The position numbers were made by a program, and so were the translations under genes. 64,000 nucleotides of DNA. Source: Leucobacter luti (lineage in GTDB: Bacteria > Actinomycetota > Actinomycetes > Actinomycetales > Microbacteriaceae). How positions within the stretch are numbered: the first letter of the stretch is position 1; every line of letters starts with the position of its first letter. Under the pieces are notes generated by a model. It searched no databases, had not been told where the DNA came from, and worked only from the letters and a program-made list of their open reading frames with translations. The stretch spans positions 62,001 through 126,000 of the forward strand of contig NZ_SHKI01000005.1 in assembly GCF_004217175.1 (NCBI RefSeq), in the 5' to 3' direction. Positions 35,273 to 47,600 of this stretch are shown piece after piece.

Positions 35273-35659
35273 TCACTGAATGATGCGGCGAACTCCCGCG
35301 CGCGCGGCGATCAGCGAGACCACCAGGAGCGTGACGGCAAAGAACCCACCCAGGTAGACGGCGTCGCCGAACACCAGGTCAGTGAGCCACAGGATGAGCG
35401 CCTTGCTGCCGGCCCCCACGCCGATCAGGCAGAGGACGGAGACAACACGAACGCGGGCGCTATCCGCACCCTTCAAGCGCGCGACAACGGCGGACTTGAG
35501 GCGGATCACGATCTCGAGCACCACCTTCAGCACGACGGCTGTGAGGAGCGACACCAGGAATGACTCGCTGATGACCTCCGGGAAGAGCTCCGCGAAGATG
35601 GCAAGCACGGCGGCGTACACCAGCACATCGACGAGGTCAGTGGCGTTGATGCGCGGCAT
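35273..35659 (-). CDS. Hypothetical membrane protein (128 aa)
   Basis: Four predicted membrane segments (about 10-28, 35-55, 68-90, 100-120). It begins MPRINATDLVDVLVYAAVLAIF and has basic loops RLKSAVVARLKGAD and ARAGVRRIIQ. I do not recognise a family. The ATG at 35659 is six bases after TACGAT on the minus strand, a leaderless layout; the longer open frame upstream runs through the intergenic repeat and is rejected. Confidence 0.7.
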   Translation of the reverse strand: MPRINATDLVDVLVYAAVLAIFAELFPEVISESFLVSLLTAVVLKVVLEIVIRLKSAVVARLKGADSARVRVVSVLCLIGVGAGSKALILWLTDLVFGDAVYLGGFFAVTLLVVSLIAARAGVRRIIQ

Positions 35660-35665
35660 GGAGTC

Positions 35666-35671
35666 ATCGTA
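35666..35671 (-). promoter_or_regulatory. -10 TACGAT, leaderless layout, 128-aa membrane protein gene
   Basis: Minus-strand TACGAT, six bases (GACTCC), then ATG at 35659. Confidence 0.55.
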
Positions 35672-35746
35672 GCGCCAGCGGGTGCTGGTGGCTTCGTGCG
35701 CTCCGGCGCTTCGGGGTGCTGCGAGCGTGCCCGCCCCGCCCCGGCT

Positions 35747-35832
35747 CACGAGCGTGCGGCTTCGTCCACGAGCGTGCGGCTTCCAATCCGAAGGAACCCG
35801 CACACTCATCGGTGAACCCGCCGCTCGTGGGT
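35747..35832. repeat. Intergenic repeat element, copy 2
   Basis: CACGAGCGTGCGGCTTC occurs twice (35747-35763 and 35767-35783). A diverged inverted copy follows (GGAACCCGCACACTCAT, near 35790-35806), and the block ends with CCGCCGCTCGTGGGT as in the copy near 33.7 kb. The order of parts is the same in both places, so this is a dispersed element rather than chance. Confidence 0.72.
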
Positions 35833-35834
35833 AC

Positions 35835-35880
35835 CACCGCACCGCCGCGCCGCCGCACCGCCGCACCGCACCGCCGCGCC
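35835..35880. repeat. CCGCA/CCGCGCCG low-complexity tract
   Basis: A run of imperfect CCGCACCGCCGCG units adjoining repeat copy 2 and the 3' end of the M20 gene. Likely slippage-prone; no function seen. Confidence 0.6.
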
Positions 35881-35883
35881 GGC

Positions 35884-37239
35884 TCAGCCCGCGGTGCCGC
35901 AGGGGAGCGGCGCGTCGGCCCAAACGCCGCGCGGGTGCGGTGCGCGCGCGCGCTGCGCCTCGATGAGCCGCTCGCGCACGCCGTCGTCCTCGAGCGCCGC
36001 GACCGCCGCGCGCGCGAGCCCGATCGCCCCGCGCAGCACGGCAACGTCCCCGGCGGGGGACTGCGCTGCGGCCGCGAACGCGTGCTGGTGCGGCATCGCG
36101 TCGGTGCCGTCGAGCGCGACCATCGGGTGGATCGCCGGCAGGTACTGGGATACGTCGCCCATGTCGGTGGATCCGGCGGTCATGCCCGGGCCCCAGCTCG
36201 CCACGGAGTCGCCGCGCAGCTCGGCGAGCGCCGCATCAAAGAACTCCGCGAGATCCGGGTCCTGCGCCAGCGGCGCGTACCCCGGCGTGGGCTCGGTGAT
36301 CTCGTACTCGCAGCCGGTGGCGAGCGCAGCACCCGCGACCACCTGTCGCACGCGCGCCTTTGCGGTCGCCCAGCTCACCGCTGAATTGCCGCGGGTCTCG
36401 AGCTGGATCGTGGCGAGCTCCGGAATCACGTTGACCGCGGAGCCGCTCACCGAGATCGAGGAGACGATCACGTCGGCGGGCAGCTGCTGGCGCAGCAGGC
36501 CGATCCCCACCTCGGTGAGGGTGACCGCGTTGCCCGCGTTGATCCCCTGGTGCGGGGCGAACGCGGCGTGCGAGGGCCTCCCGCGGAAGGTGACCTCGAT
36601 GTAGTCGAGCGCCTGGCTGCTGCCCCCGACGGTCCGGATCTGGCCGCTGTCCGCGGCGTGGATCATGAGGGAGAAGGTTGACTCGTCCCAGGCCCCGCGC
36701 TCAAGCATGATCACCTTGCCCCCGCCGTTCTCCTCGGCGGGGGTGCCGAGGAACACGATCCGGCACCCGAGCTGCTCGGCCACGGCCCGCAGCCCGAGTG
36801 CCGCGCCCACCCCCGCGGCAGCGATGATGTTGTGCCCGCACGCGTGGCCCACGCCCGGCAGGGCGTCGTACTCGCCGACCACCGTGATCGTGACGGGGCC
36901 CGCACCGTACGTCGCCTCAATGGCGGTGGGCAGCCCGTAGGCGCCCACCGTCACGCTGAACCCCGCAGCCTCGAGCGCCGCGGCCACGCGCGCCGCCGCC
37001 CGGTGCTCCTCGAAGCCGAGCTCCGGGTCGGCGCCGATTGCGTGGCTCAGGGCCAGCAGTTCCTGCTCCGCCGCGCGGATGGTGTGCTCCGCCAGAAGCT
37101 GGAGCGGCGACGCCGAGCCCGCGGGCCCGGTGGTCGCGGTTGCCGCGGCGCCGGTGGCGGCAGCGGCAGCGGCAGCCGGCGTGGCGGCGGCGGGTGCGAG
37201 GGTGTGCGCGGGGGGAGTGTTGGCTGAAGCGGGGGACAT
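35884..37239 (-). CDS. M20 family amidohydrolase / metallopeptidase (451 aa)
   Basis: Resembles AbgB/aminobenzoyl-glutamate or N-acyl-amino-acid hydrolases of the M20D group: DPELGFEEHRAA, GEYDALPGVGHACGHN (metal His/Asp region), GTPAEENGGGK (Glu pair), GRPSHAAFAPHQGINA (dimer domain) and, at the end, GSTDMGDVSQYLPAIHPMVALDG. The first 45 residues are an Ala/Thr/Pro-rich extension, unusual for the family; a start further in is possible. Ribosome site is weak. Same strand as the MFS gene (104-bp gap), both divergent from an Lrp-type regulator, so uptake plus cleavage of an acyl or peptide substrate is likely. Confidence 0.87.
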   Translation of the reverse strand: MSPASANTPPAHTLAPAAATPAAAAAAATGAAATATTGPAGSASPLQLLAEHTIRAAEQELLALSHAIGADPELGFEEHRAAARVAAALEAAGFSVTVGAYGLPTAIEATYGAGPVTITVVGEYDALPGVGHACGHNIIAAAGVGAALGLRAVAEQLGCRIVFLGTPAEENGGGKVIMLERGAWDESTFSLMIHAADSGQIRTVGGSSQALDYIEVTFRGRPSHAAFAPHQGINAGNAVTLTEVGIGLLRQQLPADVIVSSISVSGSAVNVIPELATIQLETRGNSAVSWATAKARVRQVVAGAALATGCEYEITEPTPGYAPLAQDPDLAEFFDAALAELRGDSVASWGPGMTAGSTDMGDVSQYLPAIHPMVALDGTDAMPHQHAFAAAAQSPAGDVAVLRGAIGLARAAVAALEDDGVRERLIEAQRARAPHPRGVWADAPLPCGTAG

Positions 37240-37254
37240 CGTGCTGCTTTCTGG

Positions 37255-37330
37255 ATCGGTGTCGGTGTCGGTGTCGGCGTGGGTGTGGGTGTGGACACGG
37301 GCGCGAGCGGCCGTGCGAGCGGCCGTGCCC
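37255..37330. repeat. Short tandem repeats between MFS and M20 genes
   Basis: TCGGTG repeated three times (from about 37256), then GGTGTG-type units, then GCGAGCGGCCGTG in two tandem copies (about 37302-37327). They occupy the 104-bp leader of the M20 gene and may affect its translation or be slippage hot spots. Confidence 0.6.
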
Positions 37331-37343
37331 ACCCGACAGGGGG

Positions 37344-38816
37344 TTAGCGGGTGGCGAGCGGCTCGGGCGACGCGGTGATGATCGCCTCGGTGCGATTCGA
37401 GCGGCTGCGGGCGAGCAGCAGGGCCAGCACCGCCGAGGCGATGAGACACCCGGCGAACACGCCCCAGATCACCTGGAACGAGCTGAGCGCGGGCACGGCC
37501 ACCGCGTCGGCGTCCGATTGCGCGAGCACGAGCGTGGCCATCACCGCTGCCACCACGGCGCCGGCCACGGACCCGCCGAGCGAGCGGAGGCAGTTGTAGA
37601 GGCCCGACAGGGTGGTCGCGACGCTCAGCGGTGCGCGCGCCACGATGACCCCGGGCAGGATCCCCAGGGCGACCCACGACATCAGCGAGTTGATCGCGAG
37701 CAGGATCGTGACGACGACGGGTGAGGTGGGCGCGGTGATGAGGGCGAGCAGCGAACCCGCGGAGATGAGCGTGGCAACCGAGATCGCCCACGCCGTGCCG
37801 AGCAAGCGCACGGCCACGGGTGCGAGGAACGCGCCAAGACTCGAGCTGAGGAAGATGACGGATACGAGGAGCCCGGCGGTTCCGGCGCTCAGCCCGGTGC
37901 CGTAGCCGACAACCGTCGGGTCCGCCGTGAGGTAGAGCGTGGTGGGTGTTGAGATGCCGAACGCGGTGAGGGCGACGAGGAAGCCGAGGATCATGGGGAC
38001 GCCGAGCTTGACGCGGCGCAGCACGGTGAAATCGAGCAGCGGTGAGGCCGCACGCGACTCGACAAGCACGAACACCACGCTGCCGATCACGCCGCCCAGG
38101 AGCGCGGCGATCGTGCCCGGGTGCAGCCAGCCGAGCTCGGTGCCGGCGGTGAGCCCGTACATGAGCGCGCCGAGCGACGCACTAAACAGCACCGCGCCGG
38201 TCCAGTCGACGCTGCTGGTGCGGTTGCCGGCGTCGCGGGGCAGGCAGAACATCACGGCGGCGCCGAGCAGGAACAGCGGGATCGCCGGGATCGCCTGTGT
38301 GAGCGCCAGGTCGCCGGTCGCGTCCATGAGCACACCGCTGCAGAGGCTACCGAGGGCGACGCCGAAGGTGAGTGTTCCCACGAGGGCGCTGACGATCCGC
38401 TTCGCGTTCTCGGGGCGCTGCTGCTTCAGGATCCCCATTTCGATCGGGAGCAGCGCGGCGACGGGCCCCTGGACGGCAGAGCCGATGAGCACGAACGCGA
38501 ACGAGGGGGCGAACGCGATCATCGCGGTGCCCACGGCGGTGAGGAGCACCGCGATCACGAGCAGGCGGCGCTTCCCGAAGCGGTCGGCGAGCATCGACAG
38601 GAACGGTACGCTCATCGCCGATGAGAGCATCGTGATCATGAAGTAGAGGCTGATCGAACCGGCGGGAACCCCGTGGAACTGGGCGATCTCTCCCAGCAGC
38701 GGCATGATCCAGCCCTGGATCAGTCCGGCGAAGAGTTCGATAGCGATGAACGTGGGGACGAGGAGGCGGTCGACGCCCTGCCTCGCGGCAACGGTGACGG
38801 CGTTGTCAGTGGTCAT
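37344..38816 (-). CDS. MFS transporter, DHA2-like (490 aa)
   Basis: Proton-coupled transporter with about 14 predicted membrane spans. The MFS loop signature between helices 2 and 3 is LADRFGKRRLL, and an acidic helix-1 region (AIELFAGLIQGWIMPLL) is present. It lacks a signal peptide, and C-terminal tail residues are polar. Substrate unknown; co-regulation with an M20 hydrolase and an Lrp/AsnC regulator suggests amino-acid or acyl-amino-acid traffic. The start ATG lies in a 111-bp divergent region that holds palindromes. Confidence 0.87.
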   Translation of the reverse strand: MTTDNAVTVAARQGVDRLLVPTFIAIELFAGLIQGWIMPLLGEIAQFHGVPAGSISLYFMITMLSSAMSVPFLSMLADRFGKRRLLVIAVLLTAVGTAMIAFAPSFAFVLIGSAVQGPVAALLPIEMGILKQQRPENAKRIVSALVGTLTFGVALGSLCSGVLMDATGDLALTQAIPAIPLFLLGAAVMFCLPRDAGNRTSSVDWTGAVLFSASLGALMYGLTAGTELGWLHPGTIAALLGGVIGSVVFVLVESRAASPLLDFTVLRRVKLGVPMILGFLVALTAFGISTPTTLYLTADPTVVGYGTGLSAGTAGLLVSVIFLSSSLGAFLAPVAVRLLGTAWAISVATLISAGSLLALITAPTSPVVVTILLAINSLMSWVALGILPGVIVARAPLSVATTLSGLYNCLRSLGGSVAGAVVAAVMATLVLAQSDADAVAVPALSSFQVIWGVFAGCLIASAVLALLLARSRSNRTEAIITASPEPLATR

Positions 38817-38864
38817 GTGTTCTGAAATCTCTCGTGATGCAAGCGTGAATGGTGACGAGTCGGT

Positions 38865-38902
38865 ACTCTGACAGAGTCGGCAAGTTTTCGTTGAAACTGC
38901 CG
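38865..38902. promoter_or_regulatory. Divergent control region of MFS and Lrp-type genes
   Basis: Contains the perfect palindrome ACTCTG-A-CAGAGT (38865-38877), flanked by two GAGTCGG copies. Immediately after it is an inverted repeat CGGCAAGTTT (38878-38887) / AAACTGCCG (38894-38902). Lrp/AsnC proteins bind imperfect palindromes between divergent genes, so these are likely operators of the adjacent regulator. Confidence 0.5.
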
Positions 38903-38927
38903 AAAAACTGCATGAGGAATGGGCTCA

Positions 38928-39911
38928 ATGACTGAAATCACGCTGGATGCGCTCGATTTCCAGATTATTCACGCGCTGCAGATCGAGCCGCGGGTGCGCT
39001 GGACGGCGCTCGCCGCAGTGCTCGGGGCAGACGCCCACACGCTTGCGCGACGCTGGCAGCGGATCGAGGAGGGCGGCGCTGCGTGGTTCACCGCCATGCA
39101 GGGCGTCTCCCAGCTCGATGCGATGGCGCTCATCGAGGTGGACAGTCATCCCGGGCAGGTGCTCGACGCCGCGCGGGCGATTGCGGCCCTGCCGGGCGTC
39201 GCGTCGATCGAGCTCGCAACGGGCGCGTGCGATCTGTTCGTCACGCTCCTCGCGGAGGATGAGGACGAGCTTGCCGCCTTCCTCCTGGAGCGGATCTCCG
39301 AGGTGCCGCAGGTGCGCGGGGTCCGCTCGCACCTGATCAGCCAGGTCGCGCGTGAGGGGTCTGACTGGACGCTGCAGGTACTCAGCGACGCGCAGGTGCG
39401 CAGCATCCCACCTATCAGGCCGCCGCGTGCCGGCGCGGCCAAGCGGGTCGACCCGCGCCTGGCCCTCGCGATCCGCCAGGCGCTGCAGACGAACGTGCGC
39501 ATGCCGGTGGGAGAGCTCGGGGAGCGGGTGGGCGTGAGCGCCCAGCGCGCCGCGGACGCGCTCGCCAGGTTGCGACTCGATGGGCTCCTGCAGCTGCGCA
39601 CGGACATGTCCGAGCGATTCACGCTGTATCCGGCCGTGAACTGGCTGTTCCTGCAGCTGCCAGCCCCGCGGGTCGCCGGCGCGCTCGACAAGGTGATCAC
39701 CCTCAACGCCGTGCAGTTCGCGGCGGTGTCGACCGGGCCGGCCAACGTGATTCTGGCGGTCGGGGCGAAGAACCGGATTGGCCTGCTGGCCGCCGAAATC
39801 TCGGTGTCACAGCTCATCCCCGAGGCAGAGGTGAAGGATCGCATGACGATGCTGCGGCTCTACAAGCACCTCGGGCGCGAGGTGAACGGCTTCGAAGCGG
39901 CCCCGCGCTAA
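38928..39911 (+). CDS. Lrp/AsnC family regulator, tandem-type (327 aa)
   Basis: Twice the normal Lrp length. An N-terminal AsnC-type HTH (residues 1-50, TLDALDFQIIHALQIEPRVRWTAL) is followed by an AsnC ligand-binding RAM-like domain (about 60-135, VDSHPGQVLDAARAIAALPGV). A second HTH (about 170-220, VDPRLALAIRQALQTNVRMPV, GELGERVGVSAQRAADALARL) and a second domain end the chain. The ATG at 38928 is preferred because GAGGA sits nine bases upstream. Divergent from the MFS-M20 pair, which it probably controls. Its stop overlaps the end of hrpA by 4 bp, tail to tail. Confidence 0.85.
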   Translation: MTEITLDALDFQIIHALQIEPRVRWTALAAVLGADAHTLARRWQRIEEGGAAWFTAMQGVSQLDAMALIEVDSHPGQVLDAARAIAALPGVASIELATGACDLFVTLLAEDEDELAAFLLERISEVPQVRGVRSHLISQVAREGSDWTLQVLSDAQVRSIPPIRPPRAGAAKRVDPRLALAIRQALQTNVRMPVGELGERVGVSAQRAADALARLRLDGLLQLRTDMSERFTLYPAVNWLFLQLPAPRVAGALDKVITLNAVQFAAVSTGPANVILAVGAKNRIGLLAAEISVSQLIPEAEVKDRMTMLRLYKHLGREVNGFEAAPR

Positions 39912-42900
39912 CCCGCGAGCACCTTTTGGATGCGCTGCGCCGACACCGGCTCCGCCGTGCGCAGCTGCTGCGCGAACAGGCTCACGCGCAGCTCCTCGAT
40001 CAGCCAGCGCGCCCGCACCAGGTGCGGCGGTGCCTCGTCGGGGAGCGGGATCGTGCCGCCCGCCTGCGCGAACAGTTCACGCACCCGGTCAACCTCGTTC
40101 TGCCAGGCGCGGTCGCGGCCGGAGTTCTCCGTGAGCCCGCGCATCCGCAGCTGCACGGCCTCAAGATAGACGGGGAGTCGCTCCAGCTGGGCGAGGCCGG
40201 TGCGCGAGACGAAGCCCTCGTACACGAGCCCGTCCACCTGCTGCGCCGCGTCGGCGACCTGGCCGAGCACCTGGATCGACTTCGCCGCGTCGATCGCCTT
40301 GCGCGCGAGCCGCACGCCGTCGAGCACGCGCGCGGTGAGCGCGATGGCCGCGTAGATGTCGTCGATCAGCGATCGCGCGTAGTCGTTCGCGATCGCCTCA
40401 AACGTTGCCTCCCGCCACACCAGGCCATCGGGCGCGTGGCGCTGGATCACGCGATCCGACACTGCGAGCGAGACGTCGGCGATCGCCTGGTCCAGCGAGC
40501 GGTAGGGGCCGGCGCCGAGCAGCAGCTTCTCCTGGTTTGACAGGTGCGAGCGAATGTAGCTGGCCGGCGACGGCGAGCTGAGCGCGAGGAGCCGCCGGAT
40601 CCCGCGCCGCGAGAGCCGCGCCTGCTCAGCTTCGTCGGCGACGAGCACGAGGTCGACGCTCGTGCGGCGGTCCCGGATTGCCGGGTACGCTCGCACCACG
40701 CCCGCGCCGCCCGCGCGGCCCTTCGCGTAGGCGGTGTCGACGTGCCGGGGCAGATCGCCGAAGTCCCAGGTGGTCACCCCGGTCTTCTCGAGCTCGCTCT
40801 TGGGGAGTGCGGCCGCGGCCACCTTCGCGACGCCCTGCGTGGCCTGGTCCTTGTGGGCGGCCTTCAGCTCGCCGAGGTCTTTCCCGGTGCCGACCGTGCG
40901 CCCGCGGGCGTTGATCACGCGGAAGGTCGGCGTGAGGTGCGCGGGGAGGCGGTCGGGATCGAAGTCGTTCGGTGAGACCGGCACGCTCGTGCGGCGGCGG
41001 ATCTCGGTCGCCAACAGCGCGGTGAGCTGCGGCGCCTGCGCTCCGGGGGGCACTGGCGCGTCGAGCTGGGGCCCCACAGCGCTGAGCAGCGTGCGCGCCC
41101 AGTCCGCGGCGGGCACCACGTGCTTGCGGATCGCCTTCGGCAGTGTCTTGATGAGCGCGGTGACGAGCTCCTGCCGCAGCCCGGGCACGAGCTTCTCGAA
41201 GTCGCCGCCCTCAAGCCGGGGCAGCAGCGGCAAGGGCACGTTGACCGTGACCCCGTCGTCTTCGGCGGTGGGGTCGAAGCGGTAGCGGAGCTTGAGCGAC
41301 TGGTCGCCGTGCTGCCACTGCCGCGGGTACTCGCTCTCGTCGGCCTCCTGCGTCTCGTCCTCCAGCAGGTCGGCGCGGCGCAGGTGCAGGAAATTTGGGT
41401 CGGTGACGCGCTGTTTCTTCCACCAGCCCTCAAAGCTGCGCGTGGAGGTGACGTCGGCGGGGATGCGCGCGTCGTAGAACTCGAACACCGCGTCGTCGTC
41501 GCCGACGATGTCGCGGCGACGGGTGCGCTCCTCAAGCTGCTCAAGCTCGCGGCGCAGCTGTCGGTTTGCCCGATCGAACGCCTGCGGGGAGTCCCACTCG
41601 CCGTCGACGAGCGCGTGCCTGATGAACAGCTCGCGGGCGTGCGCCTCGTCGTAGCGGGCCAGCTGCACCCGGCGGCGATCCACGATCGGGACCCCGTAGA
41701 GGGTCACGCGCTCGTAGGCGACTGCGGCGCCCTGGTTCTTTTCCCAGCGCGGCTCCGACAGCTGGCGCTTGGCAAGCGGCCCGGCGAGCTCCTCGGCCCA
41801 GGCCGGATCCACCACCGCGTTCGACCGCGCGAAGAGGCGCGAGGTTTCGACGAGCTCGACGCTCATGATCACCTCGGGCGGCTTCTTTGCGAGCACGGAT
41901 CCCGGGTAGAGCACGAAGCGGGTACCGCGCGAGCCGAGGTACTCCTGCGACGGTTTGCGCCGCGCGGCGCCGGCCACGCCGCGGCCCTGCGGCACGCTGC
42001 GGTCCTGCCGGTCGTCGCGCACTCCGAGCTGCGAGAGCAGGCCCGCGAGCACGGAGCGATGGATGGGCTCGCTCGCCCCGCCCGCCGTCTCGTGCGCCCC
42101 GGTCTCGTCGCGCTTGATGCCCGCGATCCTGGCGATCTGGCGGTACAGATCCATCCACTCGCGCACGCGCAGGAAGTTGAGATACTCGGCCTTGCACAGT
42201 CGCCTGAACGCGCTCGACGAGCGCTCCCGCTGCTCCTTCTGCAGGTAGTTCCAGAGATTGAGGAGGGTCATCAGGTCGCCCTGCGGATCGTTGAACCGGC
42301 CGTGCAGCTCGTCGGCCCTACTGCGCTCGGCCTGCGGACGCTCGCGCACGTCCTGAATGGTGAGCCCTGCCACGATCGCGAGCACCTCGGGGACGACCTC
42401 GTGACGCCGTGCCTCGACCACCATGCGCGCGAACCGCGGCTCGATGGGCAGGCGCGAGAGCTCGCGACCGATCTTTGTGATCGCGTGAGTGGCACCGGAG
42501 CGGCCAGCGCCCGAGCGCCCGCCGCCGGAGCGCGAGCCCCGCGCGCCGCCGGAGCCGGACTTGGAGCCGCCCCGCCCGCGGTCTCCGGTCACCGCGGTCA
42601 CTGCGCCGAGTTCGGTGAGGAGCCCAATGCCGTCTGCGATCCCGCGCTGATCCGGCGGCGTGAGGAACGGGAACCCGGCGATGTCGCCGAGCCCGAGCGA
42701 GAGCATTTGCAGGATCACTGAGGCGAGGCCCGTGCGCCGGATCTCGGGCTCGGTGTACTCGGGGCGCGACGTGAAGTCGTCCTCGCTGTAGAGCCGGATT
42801 GCGATGCCGGGACTGGTGCGGCCCGAGCGCCCCGAGCGCTGGTTTGCGCTCGCCTGCGAGACTGCCTCGATGGGAAGCCGCTGTACCTTGCTGCGCGCGC

Positions 42901-43909
42901 TGTAGCGCGAGATGCGGGCGGTTCCGGCGTCGACCACGTAGCGGATCCCCGGCACGGTGAGCGAGGTCTCCGCGACGTTCGTGGCGAGCACGATCCGGCG
43001 CGCCCCCGCCTGTGGGCCCCGCGGCCGCTCGAAGACCCGGTGCTGCTCGGCGGCGCTGAGGCGGCCGTACAGGGGCAGGATTTCGGTGCGGTGTGCCCGG
43101 CTCTGCGCGCGCATCCGCCCGTTCAGGGCGTCTGCCGCGTCGCGGATCTCCGCCTCGCCCGACAGGAACACGAGCACGTCGCCCGGTGCCTCTTTCGCGA
43201 GCTCGTCCACCGCGTCGCCGATCGCGTCGAACAGGTCGCGCTCCACGGTGCGCACCTTCGGGGCCTTGGTTTTCGGATCCAGCACCTCGGTCTGCTCAAT
43301 AAGCGGGCGGTACCTGATCTCGACCGGGTAGGTGCGTCCGGACACCTCGATGATGGGCGCCGGCTCCTCGGTGCGCGGGTCCGCGAAGTGCTTCGCGAAG
43401 GACTCCGGGTCGATCGTCGCCGAGGTGATGATCACCTTGAGGTCCGGGCGGCGGGGGAGCAGCGTCCGTAGGTAGCCGAGCAGGAAGTCGATGTTGAGGC
43501 TGCGCTCGTGCGCCTCGTCAATGATGATCGTGTCGTACGCGGTGAGGTCGCGGTCACGGTGGATCGCGTTGAGCAGAATGCCGTCGGTCATCAGGCGGAT
43601 CTTGGTGTCCGCCGAGACCTTGTCGGTGAACCGCACCTGGTAGCCGACCAGGCCGCCGAGCTCGGACCCGAGCTCCTCGGCGATCCGCTCGGCGATCGTG
43701 CGCGCGGCGATCCGCCGCGGCTGCGTGTGCGCGATCCGCTCGCGCCCGAGCGTCAGCGCGATCTTGGGGAGCTGCGTCGTCTTGCCCGAGCCGGTCTCGC
43801 CCGCAACGATCACGACCTGGTGGTCACGGATTGCCTCCGCGATCTCGTCCCGCATTTGCGAGACCGGGAGTTCCTCGGGGAACTCGATGCGTACTGCGGG
43901 ATTCGACAT
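39908..43909 (-). CDS. hrpA: ATP-dependent RNA helicase HrpA
   Basis: 1333-residue DEAH-box helicase. Walker A GETGSGKT at 37-44, DEAH at 131-134, SAT at 163-165; the helicase C part carries QRSGRSGR. A Gly/Ser/Arg-rich insert (about residues 440-470, GGSKSGSGGARGSRSGGG) interrupts the ratchet region; such inserts are variable and probably flexible. The large C-terminal half is the DUF3418 region typical of bacterial HrpA (QELVTALIKTLPKAIRK, RARWLIEELRVSLFAQ). Role in RNA remodelling or ribosome rescue. ATG after TTGGAGGATT. Confidence 0.95.
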   Translation of the reverse strand: MSNPAVRIEFPEELPVSQMRDEIAEAIRDHQVVIVAGETGSGKTTQLPKIALTLGRERIAHTQPRRIAARTIAERIAEELGSELGGLVGYQVRFTDKVSADTKIRLMTDGILLNAIHRDRDLTAYDTIIIDEAHERSLNIDFLLGYLRTLLPRRPDLKVIITSATIDPESFAKHFADPRTEEPAPIIEVSGRTYPVEIRYRPLIEQTEVLDPKTKAPKVRTVERDLFDAIGDAVDELAKEAPGDVLVFLSGEAEIRDAADALNGRMRAQSRAHRTEILPLYGRLSAAEQHRVFERPRGPQAGARRIVLATNVAETSLTVPGIRYVVDAGTARISRYSARSKVQRLPIEAVSQASANQRSGRSGRTSPGIAIRLYSEDDFTSRPEYTEPEIRRTGLASVILQMLSLGLGDIAGFPFLTPPDQRGIADGIGLLTELGAVTAVTGDRGRGGSKSGSGGARGSRSGGGRSGAGRSGATHAITKIGRELSRLPIEPRFARMVVEARRHEVVPEVLAIVAGLTIQDVRERPQAERSRADELHGRFNDPQGDLMTLLNLWNYLQKEQRERSSSAFRRLCKAEYLNFLRVREWMDLYRQIARIAGIKRDETGAHETAGGASEPIHRSVLAGLLSQLGVRDDRQDRSVPQGRGVAGAARRKPSQEYLGSRGTRFVLYPGSVLAKKPPEVIMSVELVETSRLFARSNAVVDPAWAEELAGPLAKRQLSEPRWEKNQGAAVAYERVTLYGVPIVDRRRVQLARYDEAHARELFIRHALVDGEWDSPQAFDRANRQLRRELEQLEERTRRRDIVGDDDAVFEFYDARIPADVTSTRSFEGWWKKQRVTDPNFLHLRRADLLEDETQEADESEYPRQWQHGDQSLKLRYRFDPTAEDDGVTVNVPLPLLPRLEGGDFEKLVPGLRQELVTALIKTLPKAIRKHVVPAADWARTLLSAVGPQLDAPVPPGAQAPQLTALLATEIRRRTSVPVSPNDFDPDRLPAHLTPTFRVINARGRTVGTGKDLGELKAAHKDQATQGVAKVAAAALPKSELEKTGVTTWDFGDLPRHVDTAYAKGRAGGAGVVRAYPAIRDRRTSVDLVLVADEAEQARLSRRGIRRLLALSSPSPASYIRSHLSNQEKLLLGAGPYRSLDQAIADVSLAVSDRVIQRHAPDGLVWREATFEAIANDYARSLIDDIYAAIALTARVLDGVRLARKAIDAAKSIQVLGQVADAAQQVDGLVYEGFVSRTGLAQLERLPVYLEAVQLRMRGLTENSGRDRAWQNEVDRVRELFAQAGGTIPLPDEAPPHLVRARWLIEELRVSLFAQQLRTAEPVSAQRIQKVLAG

Positions 43910-43956
43910 AATCCTCCAAGTATTTCAGGTACGGCGGTCTCTGCGCGACGCGGGCG

Positions 43957-43962
43957 TAGACT
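43957..43962 (+). promoter_or_regulatory. -10-like TAGACT upstream of the aldo/keto reductase gene
   Basis: TAGACT lies 33 bases before the ATG at 43996, leaving a short leader with a GAGGGAGA ribosome site. -35 weak. Confidence 0.4.
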
Positions 43963-43995
43963 TCGGAACTGAATCACCAGATGAGGGAGAACTGA

Positions 43996-47446
<3,451 letters not shown>

Positions 47447-47454
47447 TCCACGCA

Positions 47455-47496
47455 GCACTGCGGCCCCGCACCCCGAAGGGTGCGGGGCCGCAGTGC
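47455..47496 (+). terminator. argG terminator, 19-bp stem with T tract
   Basis: The stem 47455-47473 with 47478-47496 is perfect, loop CGAA, followed by GTTTTG. One of the few hairpins here with a T run. Confidence 0.82.
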
Positions 47497-47540
47497 GTTT
47501 TGGGGGAGCGGGTTGCGCGCTCCTGCGCTGTCTCGCGAAC

Positions 47541-47583
47541 GCACAGAGCCCCGGCACTCGGAAGGAGTGCCGGGGCTCTGTGC
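47541..47583. terminator. whiB-side terminator, 19-bp stem
   Basis: The stem 47541-47559 with 47565-47583 is perfect, loop GGAAG. It faces the 3' end of whiB, so convergent argG and whiB each seem to have their own terminator within 155 bp. Confidence 0.75.
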
Positions 47584-47600
47584 GTGCTGCTGCGGAGCGC

